The notes under the pieces: generated by a model
Told to the model about the DNA's origin: nothing
Databases searched by the model: none
What the model saw: the letters and a program-made list of their open reading frames with translations, nothing else
Shown: piece after piece, positions 45,014-56,310 of the stretch
Position numbering within the stretch: the stretch's first letter is position 1
Layout: every line of letters starts with the position of its first letter
DNA from: Mytilus trossulus
Lineage: Eukaryota; Mollusca; Bivalvia; Mytilida; Mytilidae
Assembly (NCBI RefSeq): GCF_036588685.1
Contig: NC_086386.1
Span: 15,458,931-15,522,930 of the forward strand
DNA: 64,000 bases
Direction: 5' to 3'
Program-made: the position numbers and the translations under genes

Positions 45014-45095
45014 TATATATGAGAAGATGTGGTATGAGTGTCAATGATACAGATCTCCATCCAAGTCACAATTAGTAAAAATAACGACCATGGAT
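45014..45095 (+). repeat. Family B head fragment
   Basis: GAGAAGATGTGGTATGAGTG, TCAATGATACAGATCTCCAT and CCAAGTCACAATT match the family B head. Confidence 0.75.
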
Positions 45096-45287
45096 GAGTA
45101 TATGTATATACCTCTAAACACCATTAAATTGAAGTTACCATTAAGAAACAGTTCAAATAAACCTGTGAAAGCTCTCTAATCGGCATACTACTCATACATA
45201 TTTGTAAGATATAAGGGATCAACCACAAGCACACTTTCTACTACATCCACACAGCAGGAGCAACAGACACTGCAGTAAATGAAATAC

Positions 45288-45568
45288 AAAGAGATGTGGT
45301 ATGAGTGTCAATGAGAAAACTCACCGTTCAATTCACACGCATACAATGCAGTATACATATTTATTTGAAAAAGAGTCGTATGCAGCATGATAAAATCTTC
45401 TACTTCCAAAAGTTCAAACTAGAGGCTTCTAAAACATGGAACATTGCGGTATGGGCTTTGCTCATTGATGAAGGCCGTATGGTGACCTATATTTGTTAAA
45501 TTCAATGTCATGTTGGTCTCTTGTGGAGAATTGTCTCATTGGAAATCATACCACATCTTCTTTTTATA
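45288..45568. repeat. Two family B heads facing outward (inverted pair)
   Basis: The plus-strand head at 45288-45350 has AGATGTGGTATGAGTGTCAA. The minus-strand copy at 45440-45568 ends with TTGTCTCATTGGAAATCATA and CCACATC. Together they make a 280-bp unit with inverted terminal repeats of about 30 bp, a MITE-like arrangement. The right copy also has GGTATGGGCTTTGCTCATTG and GAAGGCCGTATGGTGACC from the family B middle. Confidence 0.75.
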
Positions 45569-45869
45569 TAGTCTTTTGACTGTCACCAAGTAAAATCAGG
45601 ACCAACAGTTTGTTTACTCTTTTGTACAGCCATTATCCGGTAATTCAGTGGGTATTGTTGGTTGCTGTCACTCATACTTGTTTTTAAATTTTTCTTCCAC
45701 GAAGGCAACGTTCGGATGACGCAGGTTTTGTCTTTGTTTAAAAAAAAAAAAGAAACTTCGATATAACAAGAGTACACACACTGAACGTCTCGTCTGCTTT
45801 ATATACCATTCATTGATTTTATGCTGATAGTCCTAAATAGGTTTTACTACAAGTATCACATAAACTTAA

Positions 45870-46520
45870 CATGATCGAAGAAAATGAGGTCATGGTCAAA
45901 TACACCAAGCAAAAAATACATGTTCAACTTACATTCATTCCATATACCAAATATAGTTGTCACTTACTTGTAGTATACAAGAAACAGGCCAAGCCATGAA
46001 AACTTTATATTGACCAATGAAACATGAAAATGAGATCAAGGTCAGATGAACCTGACTGGCAGGCTTGTTCACCTTATAATAATTTCATATACCAAATATC
46101 ATAATAGTTTTTTAAAGACTTTTTGCTTATAGTTTAAGAAAAACTTTGCATTGGGCAATGCCAAAGTCAGATGACACCAGTCAGTTGAATATGTACACCT
46201 TACAATCATTCCGTACACCAAATATAGTAGACTTATTGCTTATAGTGTTTGAGAAACTGACTTGACCCCGAAAACGTGTCCTTGTTCACAGAACCATGAA
46301 ATAAGGTCGAGGACATGTGAAAAATGTCGAACAGACATGAGGACCTTTCAATGTACGCAAATACCAAATATAGTTATCGTATCACTCATGCACAATTAGG
46401 GAGAGAAACTAAGATTACAAAAAATCTGAACTTTTTTTTTCATTAGACAACCAGTCACTGAAACATGAAAATGAGGTGAATGACAATAGACAGATGACAG
46501 ACGAAAATTTAATAACATAA
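45870..46520. repeat. Degenerate tandem repeat of about 140 bp units
   Basis: About four to five diverged units. Each has a CATGAAAATGAGGTCAAGGT-like start (45881, 46021, 46291, 46465) and a CCATATACCAAATATAGT-like word about 70 bp later (45943, 46083, 46211, 46357). Spacings are about 130-150 bp, larger at the right edge. No open frame. Similar arrays are, to my knowledge, widespread in bivalve genomes, but I cannot check this here. Confidence 0.7.
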
Positions 46521-46714
46521 GGCATCTATACACGACTATACACCAAGTATAAAGCTTTTGAGAAGCAAGTTAATTCCGCTTAATATGTCTTGCTTTCTGT
46601 GACAGAAGTCGCATGCTCGACAATAAGACGCAGTCAGATCATTTAATATATATTACACACATAAATATTGAAATGTTATTTAGTAGTATAAAAAGCATTT
46701 TAGATTATATAAAC

Positions 46715-46838
46715 AAACATCTCCGGGTGCGGGAATTTCTCGCTACATTGAAGACCTGATTGTGACTTCTGCTGTTGTTTTTTCTATGGTCGGGTTGCTG
46801 TCTCTTTGACACATTCCCCATTTCCATTCTCAATTTTA
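46715..46838 (-). repeat. Family C repeat, head
   Basis: On the + strand CTCCGGGTGCGGGAATTTCT, CGCTACATTGAAGACC, GTCGGGTTGCTGTCTCTTTG and CCCCATTTCCATTCTCAATT form the reverse complement of the family C head. It lies 100 bp downstream of the stop codon of the gene at 46939, so it may fall within its 3' UTR. Confidence 0.85.
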
Positions 46839-46938
46839 TAAATTAAATTTGAAGTAATGTTGCACTGATAAAAAAAATCACAAAATCACCAGTGGATCTT
46901 TATCAATAAAGTTATATGACTTTATGCAAACGAGGTCT

Positions 46939-47601
46939 TCATTTTTTGTCCGATTCTTTGATTTTATTGATGAGTGCTAAAACTTCATCAAAATCTTCCT
47001 TGTGATATCTCTTGAGGTATACAGGATCAAAATCAACAATGTCAAAGGTTTTTGCATTTTCATCACCTTTCAAATTTCTCTCCCAACGGCTACCGACCAT
47101 ATCTATTAAACTCTCCTCAAGATATCGGGTCTTCATCCTTGCTGATCCAAAAAATTGTGGATGATGGGGTTCACGTTTATAATGGTCATCTAGAGACTTC
47201 TTCCACGCATCATTGTCCAGCATATGAACCCAGCGAGCAGTATAACCAATCGCCTGAGAAAAGTCATACTTTGATAGGTCGTGATTTTCAGCATCTTCTT
47301 TAAGCATATTTGGTACAAAGTCTTTTAGTCTGTTGTATGCTTTCAAGATAAAATGTCTATGTGAATCTACTTGGCTGTAATGTTCTTTCATATTGAATTC
47401 TATAAATAAAAGGGCGTAATACTTGCTTTCTTCTTTCTTTTCTTTGATGTCTTTTTCAGCTTGAAGTTTTTCTTCATTTGTCCATACATTTTCCCAGATA
47501 TGAAGTACAGTTTCTACGAGCCCTTTCTCGTTGAACATGCTTTTAACTTCATTTTGTTTTTCTTCTGAAACACACGAAAGAAGTAAATCTAGTTGTGCCA
47601 T
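46939..47601 (-). CDS. Intronless DUF5662-like protein (220 aa)
   Basis: A complete open frame with ATG at 47601 and stop at 46939, the only apparently intact gene of the window. After an acidic helical N-terminus of about 75 residues comes a block I recognise as resembling the uncharacterised DUF5662 family: HYSQVDSHRHFILKAYNRL, ENHDLSKYDFSQAIGYTARW, DHYKREPHHPQFF, then MVGSRWERNL and a closing DFDPVYLKRYHKEDFDEVL. The clustered histidines and aspartate (H..H, NHDLSKY, HH.) suggest a metal-binding, HD-like all-helical hydrolase fold, but no activity is established for the family as far as I know. No signal peptide or membrane span; cytosolic location likely. A TATATAA box about 130 bp upstream (near 47738) fits a promoter. 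Lack of introns could mean retroposition or transfer. Codon use is AT-rich like its surroundings. Confidence 0.85.
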   Translation of the reverse strand: MAQLDLLLSCVSEEKQNEVKSMFNEKGLVETVLHIWENVWTNEEKLQAEKDIKEKKEESKYYALLFIEFNMKEHYSQVDSHRHFILKAYNRLKDFVPNMLKEDAENHDLSKYDFSQAIGYTARWVHMLDNDAWKKSLDDHYKREPHHPQFFGSARMKTRYLEESLIDMVGSRWERNLKGDENAKTFDIVDFDPVYLKRYHKEDFDEVLALINKIKESDKK

Positions 47602-47732
47602 TCTAGGTGGTTAAATCGAAAGTAGATTTTCAAGAGTTATTTTTAAACAACACTATTTTCTAAACCGTATCAGTGACCGTGACTGCAATTGCGTACTGCT
47701 AATGACTGTTTAAGTCTGAGTTTGTATATTAC

Positions 47733-47740
47733 TTATATAC
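47733..47740 (-). promoter_or_regulatory. Possible TATA box of the DUF5662-like gene
   Basis: GTATATAAGT on the minus strand, about 135 bp before the ATG at 47601. A start site about 30 bp downstream would leave a 5' UTR of roughly 100 bases. TATA-like words are common in DNA this AT-rich, so support is weak. Confidence 0.3.
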
Positions 47741-48429
47741 AATGAAACTATACATTAGAAATTTACAATAATCTAATCTACTTATCCATTTTTGCAACAC
47801 CCAATTTGAAAGTTTCTTTACTGGGGTTTTCCACAATTATAAATATACGGTGTCGAGGGAAAATCATACCGTTATAGTATTGTAGACATATCATGTAAAA
47901 GATTTTAAATACCCTGTATGTGACCTTTATAACAAAAAGATGTAATCTATTATAATCACAAGGAAGTTTCAATGGAAATACTGATAACACATGATCACAC
48001 ATTTATCTCAGAATTGCCATTTAATCAAGGAATATGCAATTGAAGCAAACATTTAACCACGAGGAAATATTTGTCCACCACATCTCTTCAGATTTGGTAT
48101 TTTTGAGGGTCTCGATAAGGACGGTTTAGGGTTTAGAGAAAAGAGAATATATATAATGACTACAAAATAAATAACGAATAGAGACAAATGAGCTAAAAAA
48201 AAATTAGAGAATAATCAATAGGAGGTGGGATGGGGTAAATAAGGTACTAAAGAGTAATTGTCGAAAATAAATTAATATTACAGTACTGTTTACAGAGGTC
48301 AACAATGGACAGCATATGTCTTGTCATGAAATTGTCTTGAACATAAAAATTAGGTATACAACTACTATCTACAATTTGCCAAAATTTTGAAATAAAAAGC
48401 CAGTATAGAAAAACTCGTATACTTGAAAA
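47741..48429. other. AT-rich spacer, no gene
   Basis: Nothing recognised beyond short chance frames. Confidence 0.4.
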
Positions 48430-48630
48430 AAAGTAAATTAACAAAAATACCGAACTCCGAGGAAAATTCAAAATGGGCAGCCCGTTACGTCAAATCGCAA
48501 AATCAAAAGCTCAAAAACATCAAACAAATGGGTAACAACTGTCATTTTCCTGACTTGGCACATGAATTTTCTTTGTATGTAGAAAATAGTGAAATAAACC
48601 TGTTTTCGTACCTATTAGCTAAACATCTCA
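48430..48630 (+). repeat. Family E repeat
   Basis: AAATACCGAACTCCGAGGAA, AATCGCAAAATCAAAAGCTC, AAACATCAAACAAATGGGTA, ACAACTGTCATTTTCCTGAC and TTGGCACATG occur in order. A chance frame of 86 codons crosses it. Confidence 0.85.
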
Positions 48631-50421
48631 CTTCATGTATCTACTTCGTGTATAAGGTTACAATCCATTTTTTTCATTTATGATATCAAGTCTATCTTCA
48701 TTTATATATCTATGATATACTTTGTTGTTTTACCTTTTATACTACATATACTAAATTCATTTTGAAGAAATGTTGAAATGTTCACTGTCAAATAACTGTC
48801 CTATATTTTGATATTTAATACATCATTTAACTATATAAAACTAGATATATTTAATCAACACTTATTAAAATGATTTTATTTAAGCAATAAATTGTTGCAA
48901 TTGTTCACCATGTTGAAATAAATTAATAATTATAAGTTACATTCGATATTTGAACAAGCAAATTCATAAAATTGATTTAACCGATTAATTATCTATTTGT
49001 TGAGATATAGTGCATATATACCTATAAATGTAGTGAAAAAATACACAAATAGAAAAGGCGCGGCATATTCGTTAACAACGGAGGTCACGTATATTTTTAG
49101 AATGAGATACTCAGAAAAGAGGAAATCACTACATTATAGATAAATTTGAGGAAAAGTTGTTTATGTACAGTGTTTCTACGGAAGGAAATGTTTAGCTCTT
49201 AAAACGTCGAGAACATGATAAGTCTATCTTTCCTTTTTGTAAATTTTCTTTATTTAGTATTCCTCGTGTTCTTCCTCATACCCCCTTTTCTAATGGACTG
49301 TTACTTTCATTCACTACGTATCCAACAAACAATTGATATATATTGGAATGTATTACAAATACATACAACGAATAATACTTTATTCTGGAAATCCATTCGA
49401 CGTAATATTTATTTGATATGAATTAAAGGAGATATAAAAATATATTGACTAATTAATTATTTGTGTTCTGAAACACAGAAAAAACCCACACACTCAAAGC
49501 AATGGAATTAATATTCCTTCCATTTCTAATCATATACAGATACTCATATAAATAGATTTAGTAATTAATCAGGGAAGCAATAGCAAATTAAAGTAATATT
49601 GGATTAAGGAGAATAACATATTCTCAAACAGTAGTTCACAATCCGTAGAGATGAATATTAATGTTATATCCTTTGAAATATTTTTTTGAAAAACATTCAG
49701 TTGACAATGAAAACTTTATCACACTGAGATCATAAAATAACGCTATATTATTTATGGTCCCTTTTGGTTCTTTAGCTTTGAATTCGCGTGTTTTGGTACT
49801 AATCCATCCCATGCTTTTCATATGTTTTGCTTTGAACGTTCCTGAAGGTGACACATCAGGAAAAATACAATTGAACGCTTAGCCTAGATTCCTAATCAAA
49901 GAAATCATATTGCTACAACTTATGTGCACTATCAATGTAAATAAAAGAGTAAAACGTTGTTTCCGGAAACCAAGGATAACACTTTCTTGTAGATTGTGTC
50001 TCTTACAAAGAATTTATAAATTATCTAATTACTTTATTTTTGTTTTCTTCATTCTTTTGACTCAAATTGTTGTAATGAAAAATGCTATATCACTAAAAAC
50101 ATTTGTACACTTCAATTACTATACATACATCGTTCAGTTAAATGTCTTGAATTCGTTCTGTTTTAATTTCTTTTTGGTGCTTTAGTCCTAACTTGACATC
50201 TTCAATTTGAGAAATTATCTGTAAATTATGATTACAAATACGTAGGAGGAGACATAATTGTCAACAACATTAAGTTGAAAAACCGCGTAAGAAATTCCAG
50301 AATGCAATGGTATGTTCTTTCAGATTTGTGTATACTACACATAATATAATATAATGGGATATTTTAATTATCTACATTGGGAGAATTTTTTGGAAATGCC
50401 CTTCAAAGCGCAACTGAGACA
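48631..50421. other. AT-rich spacer with one family H repeat
   Basis: A decayed family H copy is at about 49746-49880. No gene found; a 91-codon plus-strand frame at 49910-50185 is hydrophobic and compositionally biased, and is rejected. Confidence 0.4.
49746..49880 (+). repeat. Family H repeat, degraded
   Basis: TTTTGGTACTAATCCATCCC, GCTTTGAACGTTCCTGAAGG and TGACACATCAGGAAAAATAC resemble the copies at 52920 and 53320. Confidence 0.5.
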
Positions 50422-50625
50422 TCAAAAGAGGGACGAAAGATACCAAAGGGACAGTCAAACTCGTAAATCTAAAATAAACTGACAAAGCCATGGCTTAAAA
50501 TGAAAAAGACATACAGACAAACAATAGTACACATGACTTAACATAGAAAACTGAAGAATAATCAACACGAACCCAACCAAAACCTATGGAGGTGATCTCA
50601 GGTACTACGGAAGGGTCATCTACAA
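50422..50625 (+). repeat. Family D repeat, longest copy
   Basis: AAAGAGGGACGAAAGATACC, AAAGGGACAGTCAAACTCG, ACTGACAAAGCCATGGC, CAGACAAACAATAGTACACA, CACGAACCCAACCAAAAC and GAGGTGATCTCAGGTACTAC occur in order. Confidence 0.8.
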
Positions 50626-52094
50626 AGTTCAATTAGGATTCAAAGTATATATATGGATCCAATACTAACACATGTAGTTACAATTCCGTTATGGAATGAC
50701 TAGATTTCAAATGCAATGAATGGTGTGCATAAGTCTTTTTTATTTCATGAGCAGATAATATTTTTTTCAAATGATGATCTTTTAAACAAACTTTCTTCAA
50801 AGTACAGTCAAACGTTGATGAGAACTGACTGAAAATTATAATTATTAGTGATCTGGTTGTTTGACGATCACCTGACTTTTATCATTAATATGATTGTCAT
50901 AAGAAAAATGTTGATAGACTGATTTTGTTTACTTAAATGCATTATCAAATCAACTTTGGTTGAACAAGGTTTATTGACCTTACAAAACCATCCATTAAGA
51001 TTTAACAATATTTGTGTGACCCAATTTTAATATAAATAAATTCATGGTATAAAATGTGTAAGTCCTTTTTGGTACTTAGCTTAAGTTTAGAAAAGTTACA
51101 GAGTCGTCTATGTATGTACGTAGATCCCTCCGTTTACGGAGCACCACTCGAAAGCTGCGAGGGTACAGTGGAATCCGTCTAATGTCTCGACTAACAACAA
51201 AATCGACAGTTTGATTATAATTCAGATTCAAATCAGTCTCAAGGTTTTAATATAAGGATTTGAGACGATATAATATTTTCTTCAAAGGAAACTTATCACT
51301 AAAAACTTTTATGTAATGTTTCCGATTAAATTGAATAATTTTTATCATCCTGTGGTTTCAATAGGTATAACTCTAATTGACCTAATATGATTGCAAATAA
51401 AGATCTGACACATGATTCGAATTGTAATTTATTTACACGTATACATATATTTACTGTTTGATGTTAGTAAACGAGCTGTTATAAACACCTATCATTTAAA
51501 TTAAAGGCGTAGTGGTGCTATTATAAAGATGTTATCCTTTAAATATAATTTAACATCTTCATTTCTGAATTGTAATGTTCATATTAATTCTGTAACTGAA
51601 AGTGATTTTTAATTATACTATCTTCATAAATCAGATAGTCATTGGTACTGACAAAGTATATGCAATGATTATTCAAATTGGTAAAGAAAAAAAAACATAA
51701 ATTTCGATCAAATGAAAAATCGTATTTCTTTTTTTGGTAATTTTCATTGGAATTAAAAAGATTAGACAAAATATGTGTATACGATCAATGCTTTTACAAA
51801 CCTATAATATTGCAGAAAAGAAGCATTAAATTTATATAAATACATGTTTGTGCTACAACCATGAAATTACAAGTCATATACTTTTGTCGTTTGTTTTCCT
51901 TTGAACTGTTGTCATGGGATCCCAGAAACTGCTGTATGTCGCATTTTAATGGTGAAAAACTTCTAATATCGGGAATGCCTTGAGATAGACGTCTACAAAT
52001 CCAAATTATTAATTCTTGTGAAGATACCTGTGATGTGTGTATACCTCAGTTACAGTTGAATTTACAGTTATGATTGGAATAGTAATGTTATAAA
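50626..52094. other. AT-rich spacer, no gene
   Basis: A short GC-richer patch near 51125-51200 holds a small hairpin (CTCCGTTTACGGAG) of unknown nature. Nothing else recognised. Confidence 0.4.
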
Positions 52095-52300
52095 GTAAAA
52101 TAACAAAAAAATACCGAACTGCTGAGAAATTCAAATCAAAAAGTCTCTTATCAATTGGCAAAAGCAAAATCTAAAATGTATGGAAGACACCTGTTTAATT
52201 TCCAGATTTGGTTTAGGCATTTCCTTATGTACAGTAGAAAGTAGATTGTGGATTACGCCTGGTTTTACAGCTAGCTAAACCTTTCACTTGTTTGATAATC
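52095..52300 (+). repeat. Family E repeat
   Basis: AAATACCGAACTGCTGAGAA, GTCTCTTATCAATTGGCAAA, GGCATTTCCTTATGTACAGT and GGTTTTACAGCTAGCTAAAC follow the family E order, including the 3' AGCTAGCTAAACCT module. Confidence 0.8.
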
Positions 52301-52919
52301 GCATACAATTAAATTATATTGACACCAATTTATGAGCAAAACTAACGGATATAATAGGTAACAATATTTACGTCAAATGATACTACAAACATAAAAAATA
52401 AGATTATCTTCATCAATATACAGTTGTTTATTAAAGACACACAGCTTTAAATGGCTCGAGTCTAAAATCTATTCAACTGCCATCAAGAACAAATAAAAAA
52501 AAAAGACAGAATGTACAGGTTTCACTCAAGCATGTTAAGACAACAAATCTGTAGGAAATAACATTCGACAGAACTTCTTACCAAAATGTACATAGAAGAT
52601 GGTATGATAAAAATGAACTAAAAGACCTATATGGCTGGGTTGCAAATATCTGAGACTATTATACTTGTTAGTATAACAGTCCCAGCAATATATATATGAA
52701 GTTTTCACGTTTTGGTTATTATTAATTATGTATAAGTCATCAAAAATATCAGTCTTAGTATTCCATCAACTAGACGTTTTGTTCGTTAACATGACACAGT
52801 TAGTGGTATTTGAATAAAAGGGAAGATCCATCAATGACGAGGTTATAAATTTATAATTTATTAAAAAACTTAGGCCCTTACTCCCTCAGGCAAATTTGAT
52901 ATACGTTGGACAAGGCTAT

Positions 52920-53070
52920 AATTCTTAGATCCCTTTCGGTTATAGAGCTCCTGACGTATTTTGGTTGTTTTCCATCCTAGGTTTTCAATTTGGTTTTCGG
53001 CGTCACTAATGAAGGTAAATTCACAAAAGTGATTCGGGCGTTTACAATTTATACAGTGTTGTTTTCGTTT
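52920..53070 (+). repeat. Family H repeat
   Basis: ATTTTGGTTGTTTTCCATCC, GGCGTCACTAATGAAGGTAA, ATTCACAAAAGTGATTCGGG and CG occur in order. The middle resembles the core of family A up to GCGTCACT.ATGA.G. Confidence 0.6.
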
Positions 53071-53208
53071 TCTTATATGTCTACACTATTAAGATTACAA
53101 TAATTAGATAACTATCTTTTCTCTATATTTTATTATTATATTATAGTTCGTTTTTGTGTTTGTTACGTTTTGGTATTGTGTCTCTGTTGTGTCGTAGTTG
53201 TACTTGTT

Positions 53209-53315
53209 TTGATTTATAAATATTTTGATATAAGCGTCACTGATGAGTCTTATGTAGACGAAAAGCGCGTCTGGTGTACTAAATTACAATCCTGGTACCT
53301 TTGATAACTATTTCG
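53209..53315 (+). repeat. Family A repeat, 3' part
   Basis: ATAAGCGTCACTGATGAGTC, TTATGTAGACGAAAAGCGCG and TCTGGTGTACTAAATTACAA, then CCTTTGATAACTATTTCGG. Embedded between two family H copies. Confidence 0.85.
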
Positions 53316-53319
53316 GTAC

Positions 53320-53405
53320 TTAAACATTTTCGAATTTCAAATGTTTGGCTTTGATCGGTCCGGATGAAGGTAAATCCAGAAAAGCGCTTCGGACGCAAGA
53401 AATTA
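53320..53405 (+). repeat. Family H repeat, second copy
   Basis: TTTGGCTTTGATCGGTCCGG, ATGAAGGTAAATCCAGAAAA and GCGCTTCGGACGC. Confidence 0.6.
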
Positions 53406-55124
53406 TCAAACGTGTAGTGTCCATTTTGTTTCAGATTCGCTTTTACAGTGTGTTTGTTTTTCTCAAACACTGCTGTCAAGATCATGTAAATATATGCGAC
53501 TGTCATACAAGTGAGAGGTTTATCTCGCTACAACACAAAATTTTATCCACAATTTTGTACGTAAGAAAATGCTTATACAAAGTCTGGAATGTGACAGTAT
53601 TTTCCATTCGTTTGATGTGTTTGGGCAAATGATTTTGCAATTCGTGAAGGGACTTTCCGTTTCAAATTTTCCTTTGGATTTTTGATGTAACTTATATAGT
53701 TTGCTGAATTTTACTAATTACTGCTTTAAATGCATATAAGCCATGTTATATTTGATCTTTTGTTGATGGCTCTTTTCAGGTAACAATATCATTATAATTC
53801 ATTTGAAAACCAATTATGGGCTGTACTCATGCAATTTTATATCCCTGATACCCTTTATCAAGTTTCTTCTATTTCGATGCCAGTCAATATCTTCAGGAAA
53901 TGTTAGCAATTTCCCATTCTTTCTACGAAATTATTGGACATTATTTCACACATATTACTTTTGATGTTCGATATCATTCGTTAATGGTGGCTTTACTATT
54001 TAAAGTTAACAATTGAACTATTGTATCGTTTTCAGTGTTTATGAGACAGGAGCCACTTATAAACGAATAAGAAAATGTATCTGTAAAGTTTGAAAGCATT
54101 CATTATTGTTAAAGTCACTTTTTATTATCGGAAGTGGCAAATGTGACCCTTTATTACGTTTTGATAAAATGGCAAGATATGAACAGTTAATCCACAGATA
54201 CAGGGTGTGCAGTTTCTGGCATTGGATGTTTGAATAATGTATATATTACAGTATTCTTTAGTTGTATTATTCCTATTTAATGTCTAAGTGTTACTAAAGA
54301 TTCACGAATAATTATTGAATCAAAATAGACAAAGATGATTAAAAAATATTTTTATAGTTAAACCAATGTATGTGGTTTCATTATGAAATAGGATTGCAAA
54401 ATAAACTTCATAGGGAAAGAGTTTACAAGCAGTTTTCCTTATTATTTGCCTTATAATTTATATTTGAGTACAAAACATATTCCTGTTATAAAATACAAGT
54501 ATCTTTTTGCCGACTTTTAACCGAACCAAATAGAAATGTGATTGACCAGCTTACAGTATTTTTTTGAATTTCATAAAAGAAATCCCTTTTTTTCCTTTTT
54601 TATGACACGAAAGTCTCAATTAAGTTTTTTATGTCCAACTAATGTTTTTTTAACTAGATTTGACTGTTGGTGAATTTTAATAACTGCACCTTTTCATAAT
54701 GCAGGGCTTCCTTGCTTACAAAAAAAACCCTTAAAAATAAAAATAAAAATGTCATAGACAATCGGGATATTACTTGAATTAAAATATAAACTAAGGAAAT
54801 TTTTGAAGTAGTTTAAGATACTCTGTGCTTTGTCTTGATGTTAAGCATGTGTAATATCATGCGGAAATATTAATCTAATTCGCATACATCAGGTTCTTTG
54901 TGAAATATGCAAACCCCGTTTATAGTCAAGATAAATAAAAACCGAAATAACATTATCAACTAATTAATAACATTATTTTTACTGAGGTTTATATCTAAAA
55001 AATGATTTATGAAGACCAATTAAGGCAACAAACAAAAACGGAGGCAAAGGTTGAAATCTAAAAGAAGCGAGACTAGTTATGTCCTAAAGTTAAGGATGTC
55101 CTTGCTATACCTGGATTACCATAA
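53406..55124. other. AT-rich spacer, no gene
   Basis: No gene, RNA or repeat family recognised. Confidence 0.4.
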
Positions 55125-55325
55125 ATATTAAAATCAAAAAGTACTGAACTTCGATGAAAATTCAAAAAGGAAAGTTCCAAATCAAATGGCAATAGCAAAA
55201 GCTCAAATACATCAAACGAATGGATAACAACTGTCACATTTCTGACGTGGTACAGGCATCTTCTTATGTGGAAAACGTTAGATTAAACATGGTTTTATAG
55301 ATAGCTAAACCTCTCACTTTTATAA
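55125..55325 (+). repeat. Family E repeat
   Basis: AAAAAGTACTGAACTTCGAT, CAAATGGCAATAGCAAAAGC, CATCAAACGAATGGATAACA, CTGACGTGGTACAGGCATC and ATAGATAGCTAAACCTCTCA occur in order. Confidence 0.85.
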
Positions 55326-56124
55326 ATATTTATGTATATATTAAATTTACATACACCCACTATCATTTCATTTCAAGAAGACATCTCACTTAAATTTCAT
55401 TCTATACAATTTTTTTTAATTCAAATTAATGTAACATTCATTGAAAAATATCAAGAAAGTCCTGAGATCTAAGTTTGCGTTATAAAAAGAATAATTAAAG
55501 CGTTATAATGTCACAAGAAATAAGGAAACAAATCTGTAATTTTATATTGCGATTGCTTTATCTGATTTCAAAGTGACAAAAACTTAATACTGATATTTCA
55601 TTCGACATATTAGAGTCGTTGATAAATGTTTAGTTAACACCGTAATTTTAATAAACTTGAAACATAACAACAGCGAAACTTTAATTCATCTGAAAAGATG
55701 GTGTGTCTCTATGATAAACTCTTGCATTTAAATGTTGTTTAATAAGAAATTTAAATGAAATTATATAGCTTATAATTTCATAGACAAATCTAAGTAGTGA
55801 AAATGCAATTTTGATATGCTTACATGAAAAGAAATGAAGTCTTTATAGTTATCAAAAATGTTGCAATTTTAATGATGTAATTGATAGGTAAAGTGTTTTA
55901 AAATTTATTTTACCCAATAATGTAAGGATATTCATATATAGACAAGATATATTTGCGAACGTGAGCATATGAGTACTTCAATCTTTTCTAATAAGTACGA
56001 GTTTTTTTATGTCACATATACATCACAAGAATAAGTTTTATATTTGTTAGGGGAATACAACAAAGGGCGTTACAGAGTTAAGGCCCTTATATCGAGAACT
56101 TTGCTGATGAAAGGTTTGTGGATA
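55326..56124. other. AT-rich spacer, no gene
   Basis: Nothing recognised. Confidence 0.4.
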
Positions 56125-56310
56125 TTTATCAAAGGTATCAGGATTAAAATGCAGTATGCCAGACACGCGTTTCGTCTACATAAGACTCATCAGTGACGCT
56201 CATATCAAATTATTTATAAAGCAAAACGAGTACAAAATTGAAGAGCATTGAGGATCAAAAAACCCAAAACGTTGTGTCAAATATGGCTAAGGTAATCTAT
56301 GACTTATATA
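56125..56310 (-). repeat. Family A repeat, 3' half
   Basis: On the + strand TATCAAAGGTATCAGGATTA, GCCAGACACGCGTTTCGTCT, ACATAAGACTCATCAGTGAC, TTGAAGAGCATTGAGGATCA and ATATGGCTAAGGTAATCTAT occur in order. Confidence 0.88.

Noticed and set aside
49910-50185. 91-codon plus-strand hydrophobic frame
   Set aside because: F/L/I/Y-rich composition expected of T-rich DNA; no start context, splice sites or homology recognised.
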